Notes: generated by a model not told the origin, from the sequence alone. Positions 23,194 to 35,221 are shown, counted from the stretch's first letter. The stretch: DNA of 64,000 bases from Mycocentrospora acerina (GCA_022701365.1 JAKUHH010000108.1:1053821-1117820); one strand, 5' to 3'. Program-made: numbers and translations.

Positions 23194-25167
23194 ATGCGTT
23201 CACGCAGAAAGGCAGGGGCTGGTACACCGAATGTGCTATCAACCGACCTACTGCCCGGAACAAGCTTGAATCCAGTAACAATCAAGCCTTCTTCCACCAC
23301 AACACGTGCTCCCGCTTCAAATGGTCAGGACTCCATACAACAACCACTCCCTAGTTCCTCGCAAAAGTCAGAGTCTAAGTCACCCGCTGTGAATGAAGCT
23401 GGGAATGTGCCCAAGTCGAAGCAACGCAGAAAACCTAAAAGCAGCACAGCAACGGTACCCTTGAGCAACAGAGAGCCCAAGCCACCTAAAAATACAGCAG
23501 CAAAAACATCATCTCCTCGCCCACAAAAAATCCCATCTCAACAAAGTGATGCTACGAAAATGGTAGGTGTACCTCTTTCTGGAGCGGCTAGACCCTTTAA
23601 ATATTCGCCTCGCATCACTGCCACAACTGCAAGCGAAGTGAAGCAACACGAGAGCGTAAATAATGCTGTAGCAACGCCCTCTCGAACCAACAAGCCGCTA
23701 TTGACAGCAAAGATCATTACCGCATCCTTAGTTTCGGCCTCAGAAAACCTTGCTTCGGCCAAAACAGCACAAAATTCTCTTCCAAGCCTTGAGACCTTGG
23801 AACCCAATAAATTATCTCCAAATGCACCGAGGAGTCCTGTTGTACAGTGAGTTACAAATAGAAAATCTCATACTTTATGTCTACTTACTCATTCTTACTG
23901 TGAAGGTCTCACAAGAAGCAAAAGAATACAGCATGGAAGACATCGTGGATGACAAGGGATGCTGGCGAACTTATGCAGACCATTCCATCCGCGTCAATCC
24001 ATCCGGCTACTGCCACAGTGTCTTCCGAGCTTGGATTTGAGGACCTATGCAGCTATAACTGGCAGGAAAATGGAAGTATTGTTGTTCCAGGTATATCTTG
24101 CTTTCTACCCTCCTGCGCGCAAGAGAAAGTCTTGATTAATACCAATGTCAGGTGAACCTCCCAAATGGACACCTCCACCTTTACCAACTACGCTAAACCC
24201 CGACACCGGTAATCAGTTTGTGGATCAAAATGCTTTCCGTATGCCGAAATTCCCCTTCGAGCCTGCTTTTCAGGCGTTGTCGGTTGTAAGACCAGAAGCA
24301 AAGCTTGATGACATCGATATCGTTGTAAATCGCAACAGTTTGCGCAAATTTCTCGATTTTGCCGCTGGGAGACGGCGAGATCCATGGCGTATGGACTTAC
24401 ACATGGTAAAGGACACGCTTTTTATCAGCCGTAAAGAGATGAATGCTCGAGCCATGGTTCGTGGCGGCGGCAACACAGGATATGGACACAATTTTGAGAA
24501 AGCATTTACCAAATCTGCCCAGGGTATGCAAAACTCAAGCAGCCATCACAGGGTCATCCGATACCGTCTCGGTGATCTTGAATGTGCTGTAAGATTTGAA
24601 GTAGATGCGTATTATGAAGATCCCGATGGTTCAGATTTTACAGATGCTACCCAACAATCGCTTGACGAAGTCACTGCCACAATGGCAAAGCTAAAAGTTG
24701 GTGAACAGCAATCAATCAAAACAAAGGGAGGTGGCACACACGTTGTCATAGGAGGAAATCCCGTCAACCCGTCAAAGCTAGCCGAAATGAAAACGCGAAA
24801 GAGTGTTAATATCAACGACGCCTTACCACAACTCTGGTTCGGTCGCACACCTTATCTTTTGACTGGGAAACATGACAAGGGTGTTTTCAATTCAATTCAC
24901 TGCTCTCATGTTCAACTACAATTCCCAAATTGGGAGAAAACCCATCAGGAGGCACTGCGCAAGATGGTCAGTGTACTTGCAGACTTGAGGCGTATTCTGA
25001 GGGACACTAACACAAAAGCTGCGATACTGGTCTGTGACAAGGGTGGACCTCTTCAGTTGTTTAAGATGAAAAATGTAACAGGTGTTCTACCAAAGGATAT
25101 GATCACAAAATATTGGAACTCTGGAAAAGAGGTGCGAAGCCAGGAAAAAGTCGTTGGTAATGAATAG
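23194..25167 (+). CDS. Conserved fungal protein of unknown function
   Basis: Exons 23194-23846, 23906-24090 and 24152-25167 close in phase to 617 residues. The first 250 residues are disordered, basic and Ser/Pro/Lys-rich. The conserved part begins near SYNWQENGSIVVPGEPPKWTPP and continues with VDQNAFRMPKFPFEPAFQAL, NSLRKFLDF, GYGHNFEKAFT, HHRVIRYRLGDLECAVRFEVDAY and LPQLWFGRTPYLLTG. I recall similar fungal proteins carrying a geranylgeranyl-diphosphate synthetase label. No DDxxD prenyl synthase motif is present here, so that label should not be used. Function unknown. Confidence 0.85.
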
Positions 25168-25569
25168 GATTATTAGGGGGATTGTGTTCAATAGGAATCT
25201 AATCACTATACTTCAGCCATGATTGCAACATTATTTACCAAAATTACAGGCTCTATCATCCGGGTTAGTTAAGCAAAATGAATCATACTCACGGTTGTAG
25301 CCGCCTCGCCGATATATGCTGGCCTGCCCCCGATTTCCTTCACCTCATCGACTACCTGCTGCAATTCAACTATAGATCTTACCACAATATTTGAGTATTG
25401 CTGGCAAGTGGGTATAAAACATGAGCCATCTCCCTTGGTGTGCAGTCAAATAATGCAATACCCGCCATACACCCAATACAACCTGAGCGTAGCTCTGTAA
25501 TCGAAAACGCCCAACCTACTGTAGAATGCGTTCCAAAAAGTGCTCTGGAACTTCTACGCTCTGTAGTTG
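25168..25569. other. Intergenic, convergent 3 prime ends
   Basis: About 400 bases between the ends of the unknown gene and the beta-lactamase-like gene. No gene seen. Confidence 0.4.
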
Positions 25570-27581
25570 CTACGCCCTCAACACGACGATATCAAATGGC
25601 GGATAGTGTAGAGAAACAGACCCATCTCCGTTTTCCACCAGTACAATCTTGCTCAAAGGCCACCCATTTTGATCCTGATACCCATCAAAATCAAACCAGT
25701 CGCATGCATCCAGCCCAGGGAAATTCATCCTGAACACTTGCGCCCCCTCACCAAACTGCGCGGTTTCGCCAGCTCCGTCAGAAGACTCAAGTACAACACC
25801 TCTTGGGCTAGAGAAGAACTCCGGCTGCGCATCTGCAGTCCAGCTCAACCGATCTACCGCCTCCAACGCACTCGTTCCGTTGATGACGAGATTCCGGAGG
25901 TACAGCACCTGGTCTTCGATCTCCAGCATTGCGTATGTTGCTGTCGCGTTCGCACCACCACCGTGCTTGACCTCATCGGTGGAGATACCGGTATCATGAC
26001 CCCCAGTGTAGTACCCTGCGAATCTTTTGTCCATTCTGTCCGTCAGCGCGTTGGCAAATGCTGGAATCAATATCTCATGCGCGGTATTGTAAATCTGGGA
26101 CGGCGAAATTGAAGCGTACTTTTCCAATCTGGCCGTTTGGGCTAGAATAACAAGTCCATAACCGAGGTTGGGAACTACATCGATCCAAGATTGGTATCCG
26201 CCGCCATTTCCTGATTTCCCGTATATGCCGTAGGTTTTTGTCATGTCGGGAAGGGAAAGATTGTTGCTTGTTGGGAAAGTGCGAAGGGTGATCTCCCAGC
26301 CCGGTCCAACTTGCTGCGTGCCATCGGAGAGGGTGTAGACGGGCTTGAGGACACGTCGACGTTGGTATGGGGTTATCAGCGAGGGATTTGGCTGGAGCCA
26401 GATACCATGAATGTATTTGGCCAGATCGTTTGCTGAGCTCTAGTGTAGTGGCTTAGTAGATAAGAATGACTAAATCTGTTCCCAGGCGTACATACCCACA
26501 TGCCGGCTGCTGGGTCGTATCCAAGACCCACGACAAGATCAGCCCAGTTCTCACCACCGGGTACTCCAACATATGGGATAAGATCCAACGGAACAGCACC
26601 GAGAAAACTGTGTGTCATGTTGAGAGGAGACAATATTTCCTCCTTCACAACGTCATTCCATGTCACGTTAGATCCTACAAAATTACTGTAGTACGATGCC
26701 ACCGCTGACCCTAGGACAGCGATACCTGCGTTTGAGTATGCTGCTCTCTGTCCAGGGGCAAACATCAAATTCTTCGTCCTGAGTCCCACTAGAACCTCTT
26801 GAACTGATGCTCCTGCCCACGCCGCTCCAATAGTCGCCGCATCTGCACGGCCAGTACCTTGGATCATATTATAACCTGTGCTATAGCTCTCTCGTGGCAG
26901 CCCTGATGTATGACTTGCAAGCATCTCCAAGGTGATCTCGCTACCCCCACCGTCCCAGTCTTTATCCGATAGTCGAAAGTTTGGCAGCACAAGCCGAACA
27001 GGTGTGCTCAGAGAAAGTGGTGCAAGTCTGCTACCAAATTGGTCTCTTTCACTTCGTTCTGAGACGACCAGCGCGGATGCCATAGCGAAGTTTTTGGATA
27101 CAGACATAACACGGAAGATGGAATCACTCGTCACTTCGTTCACTTCATCTGGGTATAGCAATGTCTCGTTCATTTTAAGAGAGCCGTTGTTAAACACAAA
27201 GACTGGCTCTGGGCTTGAAGCGTGAACCTGTATTGTCAAGTTAGCAACGTGTCTCGCTCCTCAAACCTTCTACATATGCCAAGAGTACTCTCAATAAAGG
27301 TGATACGAGGAGGTGGGGGATAGATCCAGTACTAACACCCATCACAGTTAGTGCAAGGCTTTACTTACAACCGCAAAGCTTAAACCATCGCGAGACGTGT
27401 TGTAAAGAGCTGCAAGATCCCTCTCCATTTCTTCGAACGCCTCAAGTACAGATGGATGCTGCAGCACAAGCGGATCAGCAAGCAACTTTGCCGGCACGTC
27501 TGGTATGCATGCTGATCTTGTGCATCTGACGAAAAGTCCGCTGGCAAGAAGCATACATCTTGTCCATGCAGCGAATACCAT
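25570..27581 (-). CDS. Secreted serine beta-lactamase-like hydrolase
   Basis: Exons 27581-27369, 27227-26496 and 26439-25570 close in phase to 604 residues. The protein belongs to the class C beta-lactamase/esterase (PF00144) family. The catalytic SxxK is SVSK at about residue 113, the YxN motif is YSN at about 235, and the third KxG-type motif is GKSG near 390. An N-terminal hydrophobic stretch (ARTRCMLLASGLF-like) and several NxS/T sites suggest secretion. The C-terminal about 150 residues form an extra domain typical of the fungal members. Fungal relatives are esterases, peptidases or secondary-metabolite enzymes rather than antibiotic resistance proteins. The substrate is unknown. Confidence 0.88.
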
Positions 27582-28147
27582 TGCGAAGGTCCCTTTGAAG
27601 GAGAGGAGGGTACAGATTGGCTGCGCAGTAATGCAAGCCTGCGGATTGGCCTAGTACTTTATACTTAAGGAGCCTTGCATTTGCTCCATGCTTGGAGAAC
27701 ACGGCAGATACCACAGCACCTGGTCAGGTGTCGTTAGGCCAATAACAGGAGCATGTTCAGATGGATCGACAAATCTGTCTAGCCGAGAACAGGCCGGCAC
27801 AAGAATGATTGCATATGAGATCTGCGCTAAGATAGTAGTGAGCTGGCAACCGATTTTTTACTTTTTATATCTTGTGTTGCAGGTTGAAGAAAGAAAAATG
27901 CAGAGGTAAGTTGGAGACCTGCAGGGTGAGACGTTTACCCCACTGACGTCATCTGATCGTGATTAGAGTCATTCTCCTTTCACTTGCACATTTGACACAA
28001 ACTGCTCTTTGCAGAAAAATGGTACATTGGAGGATCTCCTTGTAGCGCTAGACACCAGACACCTGAAAATGCGATCCTACTCCAACCCATGCATGCTGCT
28101 ATCAAGCTCACATTGGAAACTAACCTCAAATCATCGAAATGTTGGTC
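27582..28147. other. Intergenic
   Basis: About 570 bases holding the hydrolase promoter and the 3 prime end of the next gene. No gene recognised. Confidence 0.4.
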
Positions 28148-28987
28148 CTAATCGCGAGACTTGCGCCAAAGCTCGTCATCATTCATGTGTCGCATCCCAG
28201 GCGAGTTGTTTTCTGGGTGAGACGCTGAATACTCGACGCCACAGGAGCCACGCTCTAGGGCAAGGGAGTTGAGATTCCAGTGGAGCTGCTCTGACGCATC
28301 GCTTGGCAGGCTGACACGGTGGCGAATCTGCGACTGAAGCTGCGCCCCAGAAGCTTCATTTGAGGTCATAAGCGATAGAGATAACGAATCCAGTTCAGCT
28401 GCGAATCTTTGTTCTTCCTGGCTAGCTTCTAGGACCGAGCATATGTTACTCGGCCGAGTATTTGCTCTAAGTTCCTTCTCATACTCTCTGTGGTCGCGTG
28501 CATACTCGGCTTCCAGCTTTTGGTGCTCGTCGTACCACAAATCAGACTGCTCTTTCGTCATCTGTTCCATGGGAGGATATGTCGCATTGTGTTCAGCTTG
28601 TCGTGATTCCCAAATTTTAGCTGCTTCGCCTTGTACGCATTCGTTACAGATGAACGGCAAGCCAGCCGCGCTTCCAAGGGGTTCAACACAGTTTGTACCG
28701 CAGTCTTCGACAAGATCTGTCCGAATGCGATGTGAGCAAAGAAGTTGGTGATAAAGGCGGCCTTGACATGGCGCAAACCGTTTTGTCCGTACGTTGTTGA
28801 ATGTGCTAGGTGTTGTTGGAGAAGTGATTGAGGATCTCAGACGTGTTTGCGTATTGGCGTCGTCCAAGCCTGGTGTGGTAGTCCAGCCCCAGCGGCACGC
28901 CATTACCATATTGGCATGAGACATGGTGTCATCGGATACTTTTGACTTGGGAGGTATGGCGCGAAAGGCGTTGTTCGAGAAGTCCAT
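28148..28987 (-). CDS. Conserved Cys/His-containing fungal protein, unknown
   Basis: Single exon of 279 residues starting MDFSNNAF. A central segment has Cys and His spaced as in a small metal-binding module: CQGRLYHQLLCSHRIRTDL, then EDCGTNC, then FICNEC. An amphipathic, Glu-rich helical stretch follows (YPPMEQMTKEQSDLWYDEHQ onward to about residue 180), likely coiled coil. The C-terminal part is Ser-rich. Domain name and function are unknown to me; zinc binding is inference. Start chosen as the first ATG; no splice signals are needed. Confidence 0.7.
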   Translation of the reverse strand: MDFSNNAFRAIPPKSKVSDDTMSHANMVMACRWGWTTTPGLDDANTQTRLRSSITSPTTPSTFNNVRTKRFAPCQGRLYHQLLCSHRIRTDLVEDCGTNCVEPLGSAAGLPFICNECVQGEAAKIWESRQAEHNATYPPMEQMTKEQSDLWYDEHQKLEAEYARDHREYEKELRANTRPSNICSVLEASQEEQRFAAELDSLSLSLMTSNEASGAQLQSQIRHRVSLPSDASEQLHWNLNSLALERGSCGVEYSASHPENNSPGMRHMNDDELWRKSRD

Positions 28988-30416
28988 ATTCAATGTAGTA
29001 ATCGAGGTCGATATATTTTACGGTGTTGCGTCAGCTGACTAGTCGCGTTGATGCCTGCTCTTGTGGCTTATTATGCCTATGGTTCTAGTTTATAGAGGCG
29101 GTTTTTGAGACGAGAAGCAAAATATGAATGGTCGCGGATTGTGTACTGCAGTTATCAAGGCGCGTTTTTGCGAATAGTATTATATGTGCACAAGGTGCTT
29201 CGATGACTATGAGGCGTTACGACTGCTTTCACGGTTGTTGTAGGGGGATGAAAGGGGCATGTCTGAATAGTGATCGTGATGGAATGCTTGGTGAAAGTGG
29301 ATACGAAGAGAGTCTTGGAGACACGACGGTGCTGGGATAAGATATGACGAGACATAATGAGCCTCGCGCCAAGACATGCTTTGAGAGTCACACTAGCCGA
29401 ATTGAGCGTCGTAGAGAAGGTTCGAGCACCGGCACCAACCACCTCAATTCAACTTCTCCTTCTCAACGATAATACATTGAGAACAACGTGGCTTGCTTCA
29501 TCTGAGGGTGACGAGTAATGCAGTGCTTAAGCGTGCGCCATGCTGATCATTTACGTCCTATTAAGCATGGTGGACGACCCCTATCTTTTATCTCCGCATG
29601 ACGATATCAATATACGAAAGCCTACTTATTAAGGGATGGTGTTGCACAGAATCATCTCCATAACAAGCACATCGATAAGAGTTTGGGTATTGGCCGTGTG
29701 TAAGAACTAAGCGTCAGGTCTCCAGTATAGCGAGTAGCGACCACGTACAGCTTTATGCGTTAAATAAAGTGCTCGCTGCAGATTCTCGGCCTTGGTGTAG
29801 TACCGAAGTATTTAAGTTATGTATGCAGGAATCCACGAATAAAGATTGTGAAAATAGACCAGCTACTTCATGGTTCCCTCGGTAGATGGCATAATTTTCA
29901 CTCGAGAAAGGCAACATAGCATATTTTTTGATAGCGGTGCACTTCGATGCCGTCAAAAAGGACGATAACATTCGCCTGTGTACGGACACTCTTTCTCTGG
30001 CCCTACTTCCCCGGATAGTGACGCTTCGGTAGATCATCACCCCGCACTTCGCATGCCATGCTTTCTCCACACCACCCTGCGTGACACCGTATCATCGGCA
30101 ACGGGTCTCAACCAATCTGTAGCCTATTCATAAGCCGTTGGCTACTTGATCGACAATACTGACCAATGGTCTGCGACCAAACCCCCAGGATGGGAACACG
30201 GCATTGCCTACTTGGGAAGCTACGATGCGAATGACCTCAATTCCCTGCAGCAGCGGGGAAGCTTTATATAAGAAAAGCTTGGTGCACTTGGAGGGCTTGT
30301 CAGTACTTGTTTGCCTCTGGCTTTTTCATGCTTCATGAGTTTGGGGGACAGTTGCCATATCAATTTGACGAACTGTTTACTTGGGACACAACACATTCGC
30401 CAACCCGTCGTCCATC
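28988..30416. other. Long intergenic region, MFS gene promoter
   Basis: About 1.4 kb between divergent genes. A TATATAAG box near 30265-30272 lies about 150 bases before the carrier gene and is probably its core promoter. No other gene is visible. Confidence 0.5.
30265..30272 (+). promoter_or_regulatory. TATA box of the MFS carrier gene
   Basis: TATATAAG about 145 bases before the start codon at 30417, a normal fungal distance. Confidence 0.5.
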
Positions 30417-32019
30417 ATGGCAACAACTGGCAAGCTCGACCAGAAAGCTACAACGGACCGCATATCCGATGAAATCGCTCCCAACGTTACCGGTCCGGGC
30501 CATGCACCTTCGAAATCCAAGCTGACGCCTCCGCCACTCGTGGCCGCCATGTCGCACGAAGAGCGACAGCTGGCTGAGTCCAAGATGAGAAAGAAGATCG
30601 ACATCAGGCTGCTACCCATGATTATTCTCATGTATATCATGAATTATTTGGACCGCAACAACATTGCTGCAGTACGCCTGGCTGGTCTTCAGGATGAGTT
30701 GAACCTCAGTAGTGTCCAGTATCAGACCACAGTTTCTATTCTATTGTAAGCTCTCACTCACCAGCAGAAGCTGCAGAGTCAAAGAGGATCTAACTAATAT
30801 AAATAGCGTGGGGTACGTCTTAATGCAGATTCCTTCTAATCTCTTCCTTAACAAGACTGGAAAACCCGCCATCTATCTTCCCAGCTGTATGGTCGTATGG
30901 GGAATTATCAGCGGCGCAACAGGAGCGTGCCAGAATTTCGCCGGACTAGTCGTGTGCAGATTCTTTTTGGGCTTTATTGAAGCTGCCTACTTCCCAGGCT
31001 GCTTGTTCTATTTGTCGTCTTGGTATACACGGAAAGAGTTGGGTTTCAGGACAGCTATACTCTACTCCGGTTCGCTCATTTCCGGGGCATTTGGCGGACT
31101 CATTACGGCCGGGATCACGAGTAATATGGACGGTACAAAGGGTCTTAGGGCATGGCGCTGGGTCTTCATTTTAGAAGGTTCAATCACGGTCCTTATAGCG
31201 TTTGCAGCGTTCTTCTGTCTGCCAAATTTCCCTCGAACGACGACCTGGCTCACCGAGGAAGAGCGTCAACTGGCCATTTATCGACTGCAAGAAGACATAG
31301 GCGAGGACGACTGGACGTCAGCCGAGTCCCAATCATTTTTCCACGGACTGAAGCTCGCACTGATGGACATCAAGACCTGGGTCTTCACTGTTCTGCTACT
31401 ATCGATTGTGTCCTCGGCATCAGTAACAAACTTCTTCCCAACAGTGGTAAAGACGCTCGGCTACGATAACATACACACACTGCTTCTCACAGCTCCACCG
31501 TATGTCCTTGCCGTCATCACTACCTTTATTAACGCCTGGCACGCCGATCGCACTGGCGAGCGCTTTTTGCACATCGTCTTGCCCCTCTGCGTTGGCGTAG
31601 CAGCATTCATCCTCGCCGCAGCTACTACCACCACCGCCCCCCGCTACGTCGCAATGATGCTCATGGTCCCCGGGGTTTACACCGGATACGTCGTAGCCCT
31701 GGCATGGATCTCCAATTCGATGCCACGACCGCCTGCAAAGCGCGCTGCAGCACTGGCGTTCATCAACGCAATCTCCAACACTAGCAGCATCTACGCCAGC
31801 TACATGTATCCTCAGCCCAAAGGCGGTAAGCAGCCGAATCTTACAATCCCGCTCAGTGTGGATTGTGCGACGGCGGCGTTGGCGATTGCTATGACTGTGG
31901 TCATGCGGATCATACTTGGGCGGTTGAACAAGAAGTTGGATAGGGGTGAGCATGTTGAGGGTGCGATCAATGCGGTTCCTGGCGAGGGACAGGATCGTGG
32001 GTTTAGGTTTTTGGTGTAG
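30417..32019 (+). CDS. MFS carrier, anion:cation symporter (DAL5/TNA1 type)
   Basis: Exons 30417-30745 and 30807-32019 give 513 residues. About twelve membrane segments are visible. Signatures of the fungal allantoate/nicotinate/pantothenate permease group are present: KIDIRLLPMIILMYIMNYLDRNN at the first helix, QIPSNLFLNK, GFIEAAYFPGCLFYLSSWYTRKELGFR and WRWVFILEGSITV. Substrates of the group are organic anions such as nicotinate, allantoate, biotin and small peptides; which one applies cannot be told. It is convergent with a nitrilase gene (397 bases apart), so a joint role in taking up and using a nitrile-derived acid is possible but speculative. Confidence 0.9.
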
Positions 32020-32416
32020 AAGTGAGAAATTGAGAATAGTCGTTTATGAGACTTTGAGAGCCAGATGCAAGCAGCCTCAGGTGAATAGCAATGACAAACT
32101 GTGTTTGCAATTAAAACAATCAGAGAGCTTTTGGGAGTTGATTTTTTTTTAAAATCTTATTTCCAGAGATATTCTTGAGCAAAATCCCACTATGAGACTT
32201 TTCCAGAACCTAGAGTATGTTCTCTATGTATATTCAACTGTTTGGAGGTTTGTAGCCCCTCTATTACGTCAACATCACAGTGTGCAATCGGCGATATGGA
32301 GTATTTGTCTGCTTTTATTCAAAATCATAAACTAGTTCTGAAGTGGAACGTTGAATTGATGACTAGAAACAAATTATCACCCTCTTTCTCCGCTCAGATC
32401 GCCACATGCCTTCCGC
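32020..32416. other. Intergenic, convergent 3 prime ends
   Basis: AT-rich spacer between the MFS carrier and the nitrilase. Nothing recognised. Confidence 0.4.
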
Positions 32417-33688
32417 TCAGAAAGGCGGTGGGGACAAATCCAGTCCCTCGACACTAAGCTTAAAGCTGTCCATGCGCGAGTAACTGCCTCCAGAATCAAA
32501 GTCCAAGCGTCCTCTTTCACAGTCTTCAAAGTCGACGTCAGCAACGATCAAATCGTTCTCCTCTTCCCACAGCGGTCCAGCGAGAACCTCGCCCAGCGGG
32601 GATACGATGCAAGATCCTCCGCGGGAGACGAATTCTTCGCCCTCGCTGGTTGGTGCTCGGAATGACGAGAGAGTTTGCCTTGGGCTGAGAGGGGCTTCTG
32701 ATTGCAGCGACGAGGTGTCGATGGCTGAAGTATCCTCGTGAGATACGGATGATTCCTGAGTGTCCTTCTCTGTCTCAACAATAGGCCAGCAGATTTCATG
32801 TCTGTCTTCGGTGATGGTGATTGTGCTCCTTCTTCTTCCAGCGCTTCTTGCATGAGGTACATGTTCCACAATATGGTGTTTGATACCATTGGGTTGGTTT
32901 TCCGATGCCTTACTACCAGAAATCCAATCAGGGAGGTGCTTCTTCCTCACGCACTGATTCGAGCTCAAGATGAAGCACCGCCCTTCACAGCCCACAGTGC
33001 GCATCAGCGACAGCCATGTATCCCGCGCATCCGCTGTTGGTGCAAACCAGAGGTTAACGTTTTGAGCATACAAACTCTGTCTCAGCAGCGGCATGTAGTT
33101 CTCCCAGCAAATGGCCGAGCCCATGCACAGTTTCACGCCCCTGATTTCCGTCGTCACAGCGCGCAGCGTCGATGCGCTTCCCTGGCCCCAGATCAAGCGC
33201 TCCGATCCCGTGGGCATGACTTTTCTGCGCTTGCCCAGTACACCATATCTTGGACAAACAAAAACAGCACCGCAGTACAGCGTACCACCGCTGCGTTCAA
33301 CCAAACCAGTCACAATAAACACGCCCGTTTCCCGTGCTATACGTTCCAACTCCTCCCTCGTCCCATCGCCGCGGTACTTCTTCTCACGCGGAAGCTCCAG
33401 CTTCCTCTCTACCCAATCCTGTCCTGCGCCAGCTGGAGTGTCACCCAGATCAACAGCCGCGTGGAAGTACTGTAGGAACTGTTCACGACCCTCTGGCGCA
33501 CGTGCACCAACCGCAGCGCCGAAGCTGCATGTACGTGGGTAGCCGCCGAGATAGGCCTCAGGAAAGAGGATAATGTCGACACCTTGGGCAGCGGCGCGTT
33601 TCGTGGTTTGCTCGAGGGCGTAGAGCGTTTCCGCAGTAGTGGATAGCGTCCGGGCTTGCGCGGAAGCGAGTCTTAGTTTCTGAGGCAT
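32417..33688 (-). CDS. Nitrilase (carbon-nitrogen hydrolase, branch 1)
   Basis: Single exon of 423 residues starting MPQKLRLASAQ. Converts a nitrile to a carboxylic acid and ammonia, or to an amide. The catalytic triad is visible: Glu44 in FPEAYLGGYPR, Lys156 in KRRKVMPTGSER and Cys194 in ICWENYMP. The CWE and GGYPR contexts place it with true nitrilases rather than amidases. Compared with typical fungal nitrilases (about 320-370 residues) it carries a polar insert at about residues 258-350, between PDWISGS and EGEEFVSRGGSC. The insert is in frame and lacks good matching splice sites, so I treat it as coding. An in-frame extension upstream to 33835 is open but lies outside the family start. 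Confidence 0.9.
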   Translation of the reverse strand: MPQKLRLASAQARTLSTTAETLYALEQTTKRAAAQGVDIILFPEAYLGGYPRTCSFGAAVGARAPEGREQFLQYFHAAVDLGDTPAGAGQDWVERKLELPREKKYRGDGTREELERIARETGVFIVTGLVERSGGTLYCGAVFVCPRYGVLGKRRKVMPTGSERLIWGQGSASTLRAVTTEIRGVKLCMGSAICWENYMPLLRQSLYAQNVNLWFAPTADARDTWLSLMRTVGCEGRCFILSSNQCVRKKHLPDWISGSKASENQPNGIKHHIVEHVPHARSAGRRRSTITITEDRHEICWPIVETEKDTQESSVSHEDTSAIDTSSLQSEAPLSPRQTLSSFRAPTSEGEEFVSRGGSCIVSPLGEVLAGPLWEEENDLIVADVDFEDCERGRLDFDSGGSYSRMDSFKLSVEGLDLSPPPF

Positions 33689-35221
33689 TCTTGAGATTGT
33701 GTGCAATTGAAACGGAAATTGGAATTGATGCTTTTTCTTTCTCAGAGAGTCAAAGAGCTGGCTTGACAAGAGCTTTGGGAGAGCATGTAGGCAATGCAAG
33801 TATGACTCGATGTTCAGACGAGCATTACGAAGCACGTAGCTAAGCTCCGTACCCCACTTCCCCGCATCCCCTCTTTGGCTTGTACCTGGATGTCAAAGTC
33901 GAGGTTGAATGTGGAATTGAGTGTCCATTTCAGCTCTGCCTTGGTAGATGCAGAGTCTCTCTCAATTGACAGTCAGATATCATTGTGCGCGTTCGAGGAT
34001 ATCTCATTTGCTTAACGCACGGAGTTGAAGGATGTGAATCCGAGGTATTCAAGTTTCTTTTCATTCGTTATTTCCAAATGTAACACTTATTTCTCTTGCG
34101 TCTCCCTCTACTGAAATATTACTTCTATTCCATTGCATTGGCCTTTCACCTGACTACTTTTCTTTAATTTAATAACTCCACGGCATATTAAATGAGGATC
34201 AATTGAGTTTTTGTTAGTAATCGGTAACGCAAAGCTGTTAACGGCGTGTTATTTTGTGCTTCTAAGATGACGTTGTGCCATGATGTGGTGGAGGCTTCAT
34301 TTTGTAGAGGTGGGGATTTTCCTTGGCTGGAAGAGCAGTGGCATGTGTGTTGAATAGTAAAGAATTGAATAAACGCATTGTGTAGATGGTGGTGTGAACG
34401 TGGGGTTGAGCGTATGTTGACGAGGCCTGCACGTAAGCTGAAGTCTGATGATTTCGAGTGAATGCAGTCATTGGGTGGTCAGAAATGCAGAGTCATGTGT
34501 CGTGAGCTTTGCGCTGAGATTCTGAGCGTGGCTGTCATCAATTGAGAATATTGCAATAGTTTCTCTCTGACTCTCTGGAGGCTGCAGAGCCAAAGTGGGG
34601 GAGTTGAAGTAAACCCGTACTCAGTTTCCCATGCGCATCCGCCCTTTCCCAATTGAAAGAAATACGCTTCCCGTGTACAAGTCCGCTCTGTAGATTGGAC
34701 AGGCGTGCCTGAACACGAATTTGGCGAGACCTGTGCTTGAAAGTGTTCCTGTCACGTTTCTAACTTGTTGTAGCAACAAGAGCCGACATCACCACGGCCA
34801 TGTGACGGGCAGCCGCGGTGTTTGAGCCCAACAATAAACGCGGTGTTGTTGAGACGTGAGGCTGGTTCTCTGGGATAGATAGATTGCGCCGAGCATGCGC
34901 GAGGCAGCGCAAGGCAGGGCAGGGCAGTCAGAGCACAGCAACCAAGGCAAGGCAATCAGAGCAGGTGCAGGCTGCGGCTGGGATCCGAAAATAGCTCGCG
35001 AGCTGAAGGAGCAACAGGACGCCTGGAGCCTAAGCCTGGTCGTAGCACGCCCAAGTAATGCCGTCTCGCAACCTGGCTCCAGGTGGCTGCGAGTGAGAGT
35101 CCTGCATAGACCGCCCGCTGATCGTGCTGGACCTGGCCCTGTTATTCTTAGCATAGACGACGATACCCGGCCCCGCCATTCCTGTGCAGCTTCCCAGGAG
35201 CTCTCGGCCTCGCACACTGCC
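33689..35221. other. Long intergenic region
   Basis: About 1.5 kb with the nitrilase promoter and the promoter and leader of the polyglutamine gene. An upstream in-frame ATG of the latter lies at 34895. No independent gene recognised. Confidence 0.5.

Noticed and set aside
24145..25167. Treating the last exon of the unknown gene as a complete gene starting at 24145
   Set aside because: The upstream exons join in phase and restore the conserved SYNWQENGSIVVPGEPPKW segment, so this ATG lies in the intron and acceptor region.
25570..27581. Antibiotic-resistance beta-lactamase
   Set aside because: Size, extra C-terminal domain and fungal context fit the esterase/peptidase-like PF00144 members, not bacterial resistance enzymes.
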